Origin: Terfezia claveryi
Taxonomy: Eukaryota > Ascomycota > Pezizomycetes > Pezizales > Pezizaceae
Reading direction: 5' to 3'
Assembly (NCBI GenBank): GCA_015179025.1
Contig: WHUX01000410.1
Span: 1-31,315 of the forward strand
DNA: 31,315 bases
Both the position numbers and the translations under genes were made by a program. The notes under the pieces are model-generated. The model was not told the origin of the DNA and did no database searches. It saw only the letters and a list, made by a program, of their open reading frames with translations. Below, piece after piece: positions 18,352 through 27,526 of the stretch (position 1 is the first letter of the stretch; each line of letters starts with the position of its first letter).

Positions 18352-18597
18352 GCTTGCGTCCCAGGTATGGGGCAACATCCCAGTGCATCCCAGATGCGAG
18401 AGCAACTGCCCAGCATTGGTGTTGCGTCCCAGACAAGGGAGCAATATGCCAGTGCGTCCCAGATGTGAGAGCAACTGCCTAGCATTGGTGTTGCATCCCA
18501 GGCGTGTGAGCAATGTCACATTGCATCCTAGACTCGAGCGCAACTGCCAAGAATTGGTGTTGCGTCCCAGGCGTGTGAGCAACATCCCAATGCGTCA
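18352..18597. repeat. 69-bp tandem repeat, 3.5 copies
   Basis: Units at 18352-18420, 18421-18489, 18490-18558 and a partial 18559-18597, each with TTGCGTCCCAG, GAGAGCAACTGCC and CATTGGT. The period is exactly 23 codons, so several frames stay open on both strands (18208-18468, 18296-18862 plus; 18181-18585, 18264-18485 minus). None is supported as a gene. The array abuts the broken end of element GB. Confidence 0.9.
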
Positions 18598-18990
18598 GGA
18601 CGGTAGCGCAACAAGCGTTCGCATCCTGATTTTGAGTTATCATCTTGTGTGTTACATGCATCTGATGCACAGGACACAAATATTATTTTTTGCTGATGAC
18701 ATGAGGATACTATTCAGTGAGCTAGATGGTACTATTCTTCCAGATTCTAGCTCAGTCCTCATTTTCTCTGTTACTTGTCCAAGAACCTTGTATAATTTGT
18801 ATAGTATACAGGTTCCCAAGTTGCCATCAGGAACTATGATATTATGTTGCATGATATCATAAGGTCTCTGATTGGTGGTAATGCAGTTGGTTTCTCCTCT
18901 GGAATAGTTCAGGGAATTCTTCAAATATATTAAACTCCACTTCTTCCAGATTAACTGCATTTGTAATAACTGGAGAGCTTCCATCATCTT
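18598..18990 (-). pseudogene. Reverse transcriptase start of GB (truncated)
   Basis: Frame 18987-18652 includes NIIVPDGNLGTCILYKLYKV, then MRTELESGRIVPSSSLN and SAKNN. This is the region before the RT palm in Ty3/Gypsy Pol (linker, ExGxIxPSxS, then the KK-type strand). After a stop a piece reading HKMITQNQDANA, like the YRxLN-KxTIKNxYPLP segment, runs to about 18600, where homology stops. The catalytic YxDD part is absent, so there can be no activity. Confidence 0.75.
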
Positions 18991-19248
18991 CTAGCTCTGA
19001 CCATCTGATGAGTCAAACCACTCTTGTGACCATTCTTGGTCTTCTCTAGGTCTTCTGACAGATCATGCTGTATCCAAGGTATTGCTGGAGTTGGTTTTGG
19101 GTGGTATAGCAATCTACCTCCAACTTAGTCAATATAGCATATAGGTCTTCATTATCATCTCAGTCTTCTTCTGTCCTGCCTATATTCATAGCTGCAGTAG
19201 TGACTCTTCTAAGTGTATCCTTAGTTTTAAGCATATTAATGTCAATCC
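18991..19248 (-). other. Protease-RT linker of GB
   Basis: Decayed coding sequence between protease and RT with an acidic, Ser-rich translation (EWFDSSDGQS) and several stops. I see no domain. Confidence 0.4.
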
Positions 19249-19580
19249 TTGTCCTGCCTGTAGGTTTATAGTAATTGCATTATCTTTGATATTCATAATT
19301 GCTTTATAATCCCTCAGTACAGGTTCACCAAATATAACATCCCAGTCCTTCAGGTTGGCTATATAGAATTCTAGTTTCTTAGTATCCTTGTAGATTTACT
19401 GTGACTGTTGCTGTATTTGTTATTTGAGATCTGCTACCTTTAATTGCAGTTTCTAAGGCTTCTTGCTGATCTCTTTCAAGGTATATTAAACAGCTGCAGT
19501 AATTTACTGATATCAGGTCTCTACCTGATGTATATGGATCAAATAGTGCATAAGTAATATGTCCATTAATTTTAATTTCA
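19249..19580 (-). pseudogene. Retropepsin-like protease of GB
   Basis: Reads INGHITYALFDPYTSGRDLI (active-site strand), then LETAIKGSRSQI and, after one stop, FYIANLKDWDVIFGEPVL followed by AIMNIKDNAITIN. The order and wording parallel the GA protease at 29895-30284 (ALIDLQTKGGDLI, LSTAIKGSKG, FYVAHLTGWDMILGEPAL). It would cut the Gag-Pol polyprotein. The usual D-S/T-G is replaced by DPYTSG. It lies between gag and RT, as expected. Confidence 0.8.
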
Positions 19581-19756
19581 GCTGCATTAGAAGTTCTATA
19601 GCTTTCTGTACTAAGAACTTCCTTGTATCATTAGGGTTCCTCATAACCTGAAGAGCAGCTGACTCTTGTTGTTTAACATCAATCTCCTGATAAGCTGTTT
19701 TCACCTTCTGTGGGGCCATGTAGTATTAGGCCTAAAAGGCTAGTAAGGAGGGAATC

Positions 19757-21625
19757 TTCTAGCTCCTGTCTAGATCCCATATATTAGTAAGCTGAAGATA
19801 CCTTCCTATTAGGGCAGTCCCTGGAACTGTGACCTGTCTTTCCACAGTGATAAAGGACCCTGTCCTTACAGCTTCTTCCCTTTTCTTCTCCTGTTCAGCA
19901 TAAGGTATATATTTAGTTTTATCCTTTCTAGCATTAGGGAAGTTGCCATAGAGTCCTCCTGATCCACCCTTCTTGCCAGCAACTTTAGCTGCATTCCTGG
20001 CCACCTTATTAGGTAATTTAAATTCAGACTTAGTCATTCCATAGGTTTACCAGGGCCCCATTGCTATCAGCCTTCTTTTGGTGTGTTGCAAGGATTTGGT
20101 CTCTTGTTTTAATACATCTTCCTGACTGCAATTTTGTTCAATATTTCCTCAAAGTTGACTCATATGATATAACCCTTTGACTTTAGCCCTAAGCAGGGGT
20201 ACTAGTCCATCTACTAGTTTCATTTTTAGTACATGATCACTTATCATGTCCTTTCCATTTAGATCCTTGCACTTAATTTTAAACTCTTCAGGTTCTGTGA
20301 TACTGCATGACAGTAATATCTGGCCTCTGATGGTGTGACAGATATTGTTTCTACAAGACTTCAGGTGCTACTGTAGAGATGAGTTTACCTCTCAGTTTTA
20401 ACATAAATTCATGGAAATTCCTGTCCTCAACATCAGCTTTCTCAGAGCAATACTAGTTATACCAAGTCTGAGCACTCTTCTCAAACATAAAACTTGCTCT
20501 ATCCAGGCTTTCCCAACTTGCTATATCCATCCCTAATACTCTACCCACTTCTGCAACTGTTGCATATAATTGTCAAAGGTAGTTTGATCCCTCTATTTCT
20601 CTGATACTCCATCAATCATTGGGGATTGGGAATCTTTGCAAGTTTGTTTGCCTTTTTACTAGAGATTTGCTAATCTGTTATGAGGGTATTTTTGACCAGT
20701 CTTTTAGACCATTCCAAGTGGTGAGGGCTAGGTTCTCTAGTTGACCTTTTCTTTCTGTCATCATCAGAGCCATTATCTGACTCATCACCCTCAGATCCAG
20801 ATCCTGGGTCCTCACTTCCACCTCAGCTACACTACTAGAGCTCCTTTTAGACTTCTTGTCAGGAGTCTTACTCTTTTTGGTATGTGTTGGCTTTTTCCTA
20901 TCTTTAGGTGGTGGTGGCATATCTTTTCAGATATTTCTTCTATATCTGTTTCATAATCTCCATCATCTTCTTCTTCATACTGCACACTTTTCCCCTTACC
21001 CTTGCCTCCAGCTCCAAACAGTTTCCTTCCTATCTCTTCATGAGTTTCTACAGGTTCTGTTATTGGAGGCACTATTTCTGGAGTTTCCAGATCATACAGG
21101 TTACCCATAAGCATGTACTATATTAGAAAGGCCAGTTTAATGCTAGCCATGGAACTCCTTTACATGGGTTATAGGTTGGGTAAGGCCATACTGCTTTTGA
21201 AGTAGATGAGAGTTGAAAGTCCATTTGAACTGACTTGTTAAATTGGTCTTTCTGTTGAAAAATCATGAACTTTTCTGCTGCTTCAGCTAATAGTTCCTTT
21301 TTCCTTTTTGATAACATGTTGTTTATTGTTAGGTATATAAATACTGTGATATCCTTTGGTACCATGATACTCATTTTTATCCAAAAGGCTTTTGTTGAGG
21401 AGGTGTTACAATCCTTATTCAGGCATAGATGATTGGCCCAATGACTATTTCCTTGTTTCCATTCCTTTTCTGAATATCTTTCCTAGTTGGAACTTTCTTT
21501 TTAGGGTATTGACTAACTTGGCCTTAAGTGCTTCTAGCTCCTCACTTGTTATTGCCTTTCTCCTGCCTTTCCTAGCTCTAGCTCTCCTTCCATTACACTA
21601 GTACTTTTTGTTTAGGAGTCTCCAT
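19757..21625 (-). pseudogene. Gag of GB
   Basis: Likely start at 21625 (METPKQKVLV), in frames broken by several stops and shifts. N-terminal basic helix (ARKGRRKAITSEELEAL, then LKRKFQLGKIF). 21374-21123 reads LSKRKKELLAEAAEKF. 21114-20827 holds a Gly/Lys and acidic stretch (GAGGKGKGKSVQYEEEDDG). 20900-20700 is Lys-rich. The capsid-like core (about 20560-20300) reads MDIASWESLDRASFMFEKSA, then NFHEFMLKLRGKLI, the retrotrans_gag pattern. 20037-19759 is a basic tail, and a one-frame-over piece HCGKTGHSSRDCPNRK at 19800-19850 is a CCHC knuckle whose first Cys is lost. It would form the virus-like particle. Confidence 0.8.
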
Positions 21626-22324
21626 GTCTATCAGATATTATACTACTGATTCCTTGGACTCTGTTTCTTCTATTCCTGCTTTCTTTAAGGTGGATCCTGA
21701 TGAGGAAGGATCTACTTCTTATCAACTTCCTTCTTATCCTCTTTCTGTTACTTCTGATACCAAGGTTGATTATGGTAAGGAGAGAGGAGACTGAAGGGAA
21801 AAAGGGTTACTTTTGTTGATGAGATTGTTGTGGAGCAGGGTTTCCTTTAAATGCTGGAAGAAAGTTGAGTGGAAGGATAGGGTTAGACTGCTAGGTACTT
21901 GTATTCTTTTTGAGGAGAGGTACAGAAACTTTCCTTGTTCTGCTTATTGGAGAATTCCCAATTTTTCTTTAGGCTAGGTAGAGAGTGGGGCTGGGATACT
22001 CTCTGGAGTTTGGATATTGATAGGACTAGTTCCTATAATCCACACTCTTATTGGACTTCTGAGGAGTTTCTAGGTCTCAGAGTTACCAGTTTAGGTAGTT
22101 TGTTGTTTTCTTTGTATTTGCAGTTAAATACAATTGTTGTTGCCCTCTTATATTGTTTGCTACTATTTGTAGGCTTTTACTGTTGCTATTTGTTGAATAG
22201 TCTTACTGTTGCTATTTGGAGGATAGTCTTACTGCTGACTATCAGACTTTGTGCTACTTGCTTTATGCTTAGGCTTATACTGGCTTTAGTTTCTACTCTT
22301 GTTGGTAGAAACTTTGTTGATTAG
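21624..22324 (+). pseudogene. Antisense ORF of GB, divergent from gag
   Basis: On the strand opposite the element, an ATG at 21624 overlaps the gag ATG (21625-21623) head-to-head. The first 56 codons begin MSIRYYTTDSLDSVSSIPAF and are acidic and Ser-rich. After a shift comes GKRVTFVDEIVVEQ (21797-21838), then CWKKVEWKDRVRLLGTC in another frame, then 21935-22324, open to a stop, with GREWGWDTLWSLDI and a hydrophobic end. The GA element has an antisense frame in the same place with GKSVTFSDWCVEV. Function is unknown. Shared position, start arrangement and motif argue against chance, but decay here makes the exact product uncertain. Confidence 0.45.
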
Positions 22325-22380
22325 GTAAGGTTGATCAGGCCTTCCTAGTTAGGTAAGAATCAAGTTCTTAGGTTAAAAAA

Positions 22381-22985
22381 TGTAATGTATTGTTAGGAGG
22401 ACTAGACAATCAGATTAGATTAGATAAGGATCTAATCTAATCAGATAATCTCATGCTAGTAATGTATACTACAAAGTAGATTACTAATAGTGTATTGTTT
22501 ATCTTACTATTAAAGTTATTACTAGTAGCATAAGATTACTTAATAGGTAAAGTAGTATAGGAGTACCAAAGGCACTTAGAAGATTAACCAGTGGAACTTC
22601 TATATTGATTGTACTCTAACTATGTTCTGAGTTCTAATTCTATCCAACTGAAGGAAATTTAGGGACTATATGTGTTTCCAAGGGGCGTGCTGGGCAGTGC
22701 TGAGGCAGTGTACATCATCTGACCCTGTATGTGATTGAGATCAACATCATCTAATCTTCTAGATAGTACTTCCAAATACTATCTAGTACAAAATAGGTTA
22801 AGTCTTAACTTTGACTTATACATGTAAAGCATATGATAACATTGAAAGCATATAAAATATTAGCAAGGCAGACAGCACACAGAATGTTGTGTGTTTTGAG
22901 ATGCTTGCTGAGTAAGAAAATACATAAGAAATACATTTGTGAGGAGAAGGTTAGTCATAGGGTATAAGTAAACCACTTCCTTACA
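22381..22985 (-). repeat. Inner LTR of GB (605 bp)
   Basis: On the plus strand it begins TGTAATGTATTG and ends CTTCCTTACA. It aligns along its length with 23080-23728. It is followed, in element orientation, by the gag leader. It sits in tandem with the outer LTR, separated by 94 bp of leader. Confidence 0.88.
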
Positions 22986-23079
22986 AGTTTCTACTCTTAT
23001 TGGTAGAACCTTTGTTGATTAGGTAAGGTTGATCAGGCTTTCCTAGTTAGGTAAGAATCAAGTTCTTAGGTTAAAAAAA
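22986..23079 (-). repeat. Duplicated 94-bp leader piece between the GB LTRs
   Basis: Nearly identical to 22287-22380, the leader just inside the inner LTR. In element orientation it starts with a T run and AACCTAAGAACTTGATTC. It shows that the unit LTR plus 94 bp was duplicated. Confidence 0.88.
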
Positions 23080-23728
23080 TGTAAAGTATTGTTAGGGGGA
23101 CTAGATAATCAGATTAGATTAGATAAGGATCTGATCTGATTAGATAATCTCAGGATAGTAATGTATACTACAAAGTAGATTACTAATAGTGTATTGTTTA
23201 TTCTCACTATTAAAGTTATTACCAGTAGCATAAGATTACTACAATAGGTAAAGTAGTATAGGAGTGCCAAAGGCACTTAGAAGATTAACTAGTGGAACTT
23301 ATATATTGATTGTACTCTAACTATATTCTAAGTTCTAACTGTCTGTCCAACTGAAGGGAAATTCAGGGGACTATATGTGTTTCTAACGGGGTAGTGCTGG
23401 GGCAGTGCTAAGGCAGTGCACTATCATCTGACCCTTATATGTGATTGAGATCAACATCATCTGATCTTTTAAATAGTAATTCCAACTACGATCTAGTACA
23501 AAATAGGTTAAGTCTTAACTTAGACTTATACATATGAAAGTATGTGATAACATGTGAAAGTATGTAAAAGCATGTGAAAGTATATGAAAGCATGTGAAAT
23601 ATTAGTAAAGTAGATAGCACACAGAATATTGTATGTTTTGAGATACTTGCTGAGTAAGAAAATACATAAGAAATACATTTATGAGGGAGAGGGTTAGTCA
23701 TAGGGTATGAGTAAGTCACTTCTTTACA
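23080..23728 (-). repeat. Outer LTR of GB (649 bp)
   Basis: On the plus strand it begins TGTAAAGTATTG and ends CTTCTTTACA, directly against satellite at 23729. It is longer than the inner LTR, in part because of a small GTGAAAGTATATGAAAGCAT repeat near 23530-23600. It is the 5' LTR by orientation. Confidence 0.88.
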
Positions 23729-23820
23729 ATAAGTATATATATACAAGAAACCCATGTGCTCACTACTTATATATATATGTGCGAGAAATCCATGCATTTG
23801 CGAGCTTATATATATATATA
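23729..23820. repeat. TA-core satellite between GB and E3
   Basis: Two units (AAGAAACCCATGTGCTC and GAGAAATCCATGCATTTGC) with TATATATA cores. They are the reverse complement of 17640-17715, so the right flank of E2 and the left flank of E3 derive from the same satellite segment. Confidence 0.85.
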
Positions 23821-25524
23821 TGTTCTGGTCCGTTCTGGGATCCGGGCCATACCGGTATGGCCCGGTCTATACCGGTATGGACTGGATATCGCAACGGACC
23901 AGGCTATTACGGGATTAAATTGTTCAATGTTACAGATAGCAACAAGGATTTACTACAACACCATAGCGGCCACAGTGATATTAAAAGTACTAAATAGGGA
24001 CATATCCGATATGAAGGTAATTTTGTAGCAATATTTGGTCAATGGAGATAACATAAGTGACCTATTGAAGAAAATACCCAGTAGAGGTATACCCGAAATG
24101 AAGGTTATTATGTAGAGAAACATTAGGTCAAAGAACAAGAGGTTGTAGTATGCGCAATAGTAGCCTTTAAAGATCATGATACCATAACTTCTTTGCAACA
24201 AACACAAGTGTTTTAACCATTGCTTTGCTTAATTACACTCTTACCAGTCTCTACAATATTACACTCTTACTACCAGCGGAAGCATGCAAAACACTATTAT
24301 CTAGAGCTAGTGGAAGCATGAATTGCATGCATATATAGAGGCTGAAAAGCCATCATTTCTATATGTTTGTCTTCTCATTCATTTCCCATATATGGGTATT
24401 TCCTCATTCGTGCTAGGTTTTGCCAATTGCAGGAGGAGCCCCAACTGATGCAGCGGGATGATTGTAGGTAAGACATGTAATCTGGTTTTAAGACAGTGCC
24501 AGTCGATCAAATGGCTGGTGGCAAGACACGGCAAGTCCCTATTTCCAAGGTGTGCCCGGCTGGGACTTAGAGCTTTTCTCCTGTTTATTCCTTCCAAATA
24601 ATTTTGCTTGCTCAATTCTACCTGGTTTGCTCACTCATTTTCTCACTCATTTTATCGCTGATTTGCTTGCTCGATTCTAGGCTGATTTGCTTGCTCGATT
24701 GTATGCTGATTTGCTTGCTTGATTCTAGGCTGATTTGCTCGCTTAATTATATGCTGATTTGCTTGCTCAATTATATGCTGATTTGCTCGCTCGATTCTAG
24801 GCTGATTTGCTCGCTCGATTATATGCTGATTTGCTCGCTCGATTATATACTGATTTGCTCGCTCGATTATATGCTGATTTGCTTGCTCGATTATATGCTG
24901 ATTTACACGCTCGATTATATGCTGATTTGCTTGCTCAATTCTAGGCTGATTTCCTCGCTCGATTCTAGGCTGAGTTGCTTGCTCAATTCTAGCGGATATG
25001 GAGGTTAATATAGACAGTGAATTGCAGGCTCAAATGGACAGCGAATCTAGGATTCTAGGGACGCGGATGTGAAGGCTAGTACAGATGGGGGTTTTGGGGC
25101 GCAGCGTGTTAGATAGCCTTATTAGATTATCGTGAGAATAAAATGGATTATTTCAAAATGTATATAATGCAGGTGAACTACAAGAATAAGCGCGGTAGCG
25201 TGGGCGTGGATATGTGGGAGACCATTTGCGTTGGAGTTTGGAATGGGATAGTGACTGCGTAGAGGGTAGAGGTTAAGGTAGACATGAATCTAGGAATATG
25301 GCATCAAATGATTTACGTTGGTTAGGCCAAATAAGTTGGGTGTGCGTAACGAAATATAAGAAGATATGAATATTTATGCCATTCCGGAATGGCCTGGGTA
25401 ATCTCGCAATCTCGCAACGGCCCAGTCCATACCGGTATGGGGGGCCATACCGGTATGGCTCGGGCAATCCTGAACGGCCCGGTCCATACTGGTATGGCCT
25501 AGAATCCCGGAACGGACCAGAACA
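23821..25524 (+). mobile_element. E3: internally deleted E1 derivative (1704 bp)
   Basis: Left end TGTTCTGGTCCGTTCTGGG, right end reading TGTTCTGGTCCGTTCCGGG inward, TATA on both sides. 23821-24271 equals the gene-side end of E1 (14346 down to about 13900). 24272-24603 equals E1 11240-10681. The array 24604-25000 corresponds to E1 10680-10489, and 25000-25524 is the other terminal region. The whole integrase is missing. It therefore depends on a transposase supplied elsewhere. Confidence 0.9.
24604..25000. repeat. 24-bp array in E3
   Basis: About 16 monomers of GATTTGCTCGCTCGATT, mixing TCTAGGCT and TATATGCT forms. Homologous to the arrays at 10489-10680 and 16092-17036. The 134-codon open frame across it is caused by the 24-bp period. 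Confidence 0.9.
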
Positions 25525-26346
25525 TATATATGTAAGAAATCTACGCATTCGTAGTTCTATATATATATATATGCTAGAAACTTGTGCTTTTGGAAACTTA
25601 TATATATATTTGTAAGACACTCGTGCTTTTGGAGACTTATATATATATGTGCGAGAAACTCGAGCTTTTGTAGATGTATATATATATGTGCCAGAAACTT
25701 ACGCTTTTAGAGACATATAAATATATGTGGGAGAAACTCATACTTTTAGAGACATATATATATATATGTGAGAAATCCATGCATTTGTAGACTTATATAT
25801 ATGTATGCAAGAAATCCATATATTTGCAGGCTTATATATATATATGCAAGAAACTCATGCTTTTGGAGACTTATATATATATATATGAGAAATCCATACA
25901 TTCGCAGGCTTATATATATATGTAAGAAACTCATGCTTTTGGGACATATATATATATATATATGAGAAATCTATGTATTCGCAGGCTTATATATATATAT
26001 ATGAGAAACTCATGCTTTTGGGACATATATATATATATATGTGAGAAATCTATACATTCGCAGGCTTATATATATATATGAGAAACTCGTACTTTTGGAA
26101 ACTTATATAAATATATGCAAGAAATCCATACATTCGCAGGCTTATATATATATACGAGAAACTCGTGCTTTTGGGATATATATATATATATATGTGAGAA
26201 ATCTATACATTCGCAGACTTATATATATATGTGAGAAACTCGTACTTTTAGGACATATATATATATATATATATAAGAAATCCATACATTCGTAGGCTAT
26301 ATATATATATGCGAGAAACTCATACTTTTGGAGACTAATATATATA
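25525..26346. repeat. TA-core satellite with dimeric higher-order pattern
   Basis: About 21 units of 37-40 bp, each a TATATATATA core plus a body of type A (GAGAAATCCATACATTCGC) or type B (GAGAAACTCGTGCTTTTGG). The order is A, five B, two A, then B and A in strict alternation to the end, starting near 25845. E3 ends in its first TA core and E4 starts in its last. All open frames here (25746-25934, 25768-25965, 26041-26417) are repeat artefacts. Confidence 0.92.
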
Positions 26347-26561
26347 TGTTCTGGTCTGTTCCGGGATTCCAGGCCATACTGGTATGAACCAGGCCGTTCC
26401 AGGATTGCCCAAGCCATTGTGAGATTGTAAGATTACCCAGGCCGTTCCGGGATGGCATAAATATTCATATCTTCTTATATTTCCTTACGCACACCCAACT
26501 TATTTGGCCTAACCAACATAAATCATTTGATGCCATATTCTTAGATTCATGTCTACCTTAA
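26347..26561 (-). mobile_element. E4: terminus of a fourth E element, cut by GA copy 2
   Basis: Starts TGTTCTGGTCTGTTCCGGG after a TA run and follows the E1 7383-7620 type end (palindrome CCATACTGGTATG, then TGGCATAAATATTC). It stops at GTCTACCTTAA, where the GA LTR begins. The uninterrupted sequence at 17290-17320 continues with CCTCTACC, so the break is an insertion. The rest should lie beyond the far LTR, outside the window. Confidence 0.88.
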
Positions 26562-27230
26562 TGTAATGGAGAACGTTGTTTCATTGCTTATATAATTGAT
26601 TATATACTTTTGTATTTCCTATATTACTACTATGTTATGTAATTAAGCCTCTCGGTTGAAGGACTAGCCTTCTACCACTCCTATTGCTTTATAAGCGTCC
26701 ATAGCACGCGGAATTTGCCATGGGAAGTTCTATGGCACTTGCCATATGAAGACACCCTTATTATGCCACACGTGATCTCTGTTTTAAGGTGTGTACTCAT
26801 TACTATGGCCAGACCATCGTTTAAAGGTGTGTGACTCATTACTTGGCTACATGACCCCTTTTATACAGCGCAACGCACCTTCTGGTGTGCCACCCTTTTT
26901 TTATTTTATTTCCTTAGTCATCAGATCTCAGAGAAGTATAATAGGCCGCTGGATTCCCTCTGGAATCCACAGAAAGACAAGAAGCAACTAAGCAAGCACA
27001 CAGAGCAAGCAAGCCTATATTCCGATCAGATCAGATCATATAGCTTAGATAGTACATAATAAGATAGATTACACCAGTTTAATTACTGTTCCCTTCGGGA
27101 ACGTCCCACATAGTAATCTCCCTACCCTTCTGAGGTCTTACCTCAGCAGAACCGAAATACATAAAACTATGCCTAGATATAGATTGTATAAACGGTACCG
27201 AATGAATACTGTCTAGTACCATTCATTACA
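26562..27230 (+). repeat. 5' LTR of GA copy 2 (669 bp)
   Basis: Begins TGTAATG, ends CATTACA. Two units of the 41-44-bp repeat (about 26772-26850). TATA-like TATAATAGG at 26937-26945. Hairpins at 27088-27102 (GTTCCC-TTC-GGGAAC, six pairs) and 27130-27146 (CTGAGG-TCTTA-CCTCAG), in the part that would be R/U5. Confidence 0.95.
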
Positions 27231-27526
27231 TTTTTTTTAACTCACTTACCTAATCTTTACTCTTAAATCCAAGGCCTGATCAACCTTCGGATACCTTTAT
27301 TACACTCACGCAAGTGTATACAATTCGACACCCAAGTGCACATATAAAATCGATATCGTTATTCAACTAGCTAGCCAACAAAATCCAACAAACGAGACAT
27401 CAGACTCTCAACTGCAGTACATCAAAAAGACTTAGAAGCAAGCTAAGCAGAGCTCTAACGGGCAGTGGTATCCCATTAAACAATCCCACCCTCGTTCACA
27501 ACACTTTTCCCAATAAGATCGACAAC
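27231..27526. other. GA leader after the 5' LTR
   Basis: Untranslated leader of the retrotransposon. Starts with a T run, then AAGGCCTGATCAACCTT at 27271-27287, which GB has exactly (22327-22343 in reverse). No tRNA-type primer binding site was seen. A Cys-rich minus-strand frame (27432-27629) overlaps its end. Confidence 0.6.

Larger units (their letters stand above)
18598..23728 (-). mobile_element. Ty3/Gypsy element GB, 3'-truncated, minus strand
   Basis: A second LTR retrotransposon family, read right to left: LTR (23728-23080), a 94-bp leader piece, a second LTR (22985-22381), leader, gag, protease and the first part of RT, which ends at about 18600 against a 69-bp minisatellite. RNase H, integrase and the 3' LTR are missing. 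It is related to GA: both LTRs begin TGTAA and end TTACA, both leaders start with a T run and share AAGGCCTGATCAACCTT (22327-22343 in reverse; 27271-27287), and the proteases align. The left junction may be a deletion. Confidence 0.88.

Noticed and set aside
18181..18862. Overlapping ORFs up to 188 codons on both strands
   Set aside because: The 69-bp repeat equals 23 codons, which keeps many frames open. The downstream half is antisense to the GB RT.
25525..26346. Regular repeats with different bodies, CRISPR-like at first sight
   Set aside because: Bodies fall into two repeated classes rather than unique spacers, the core is plain TA, and the context is fungal transposons.
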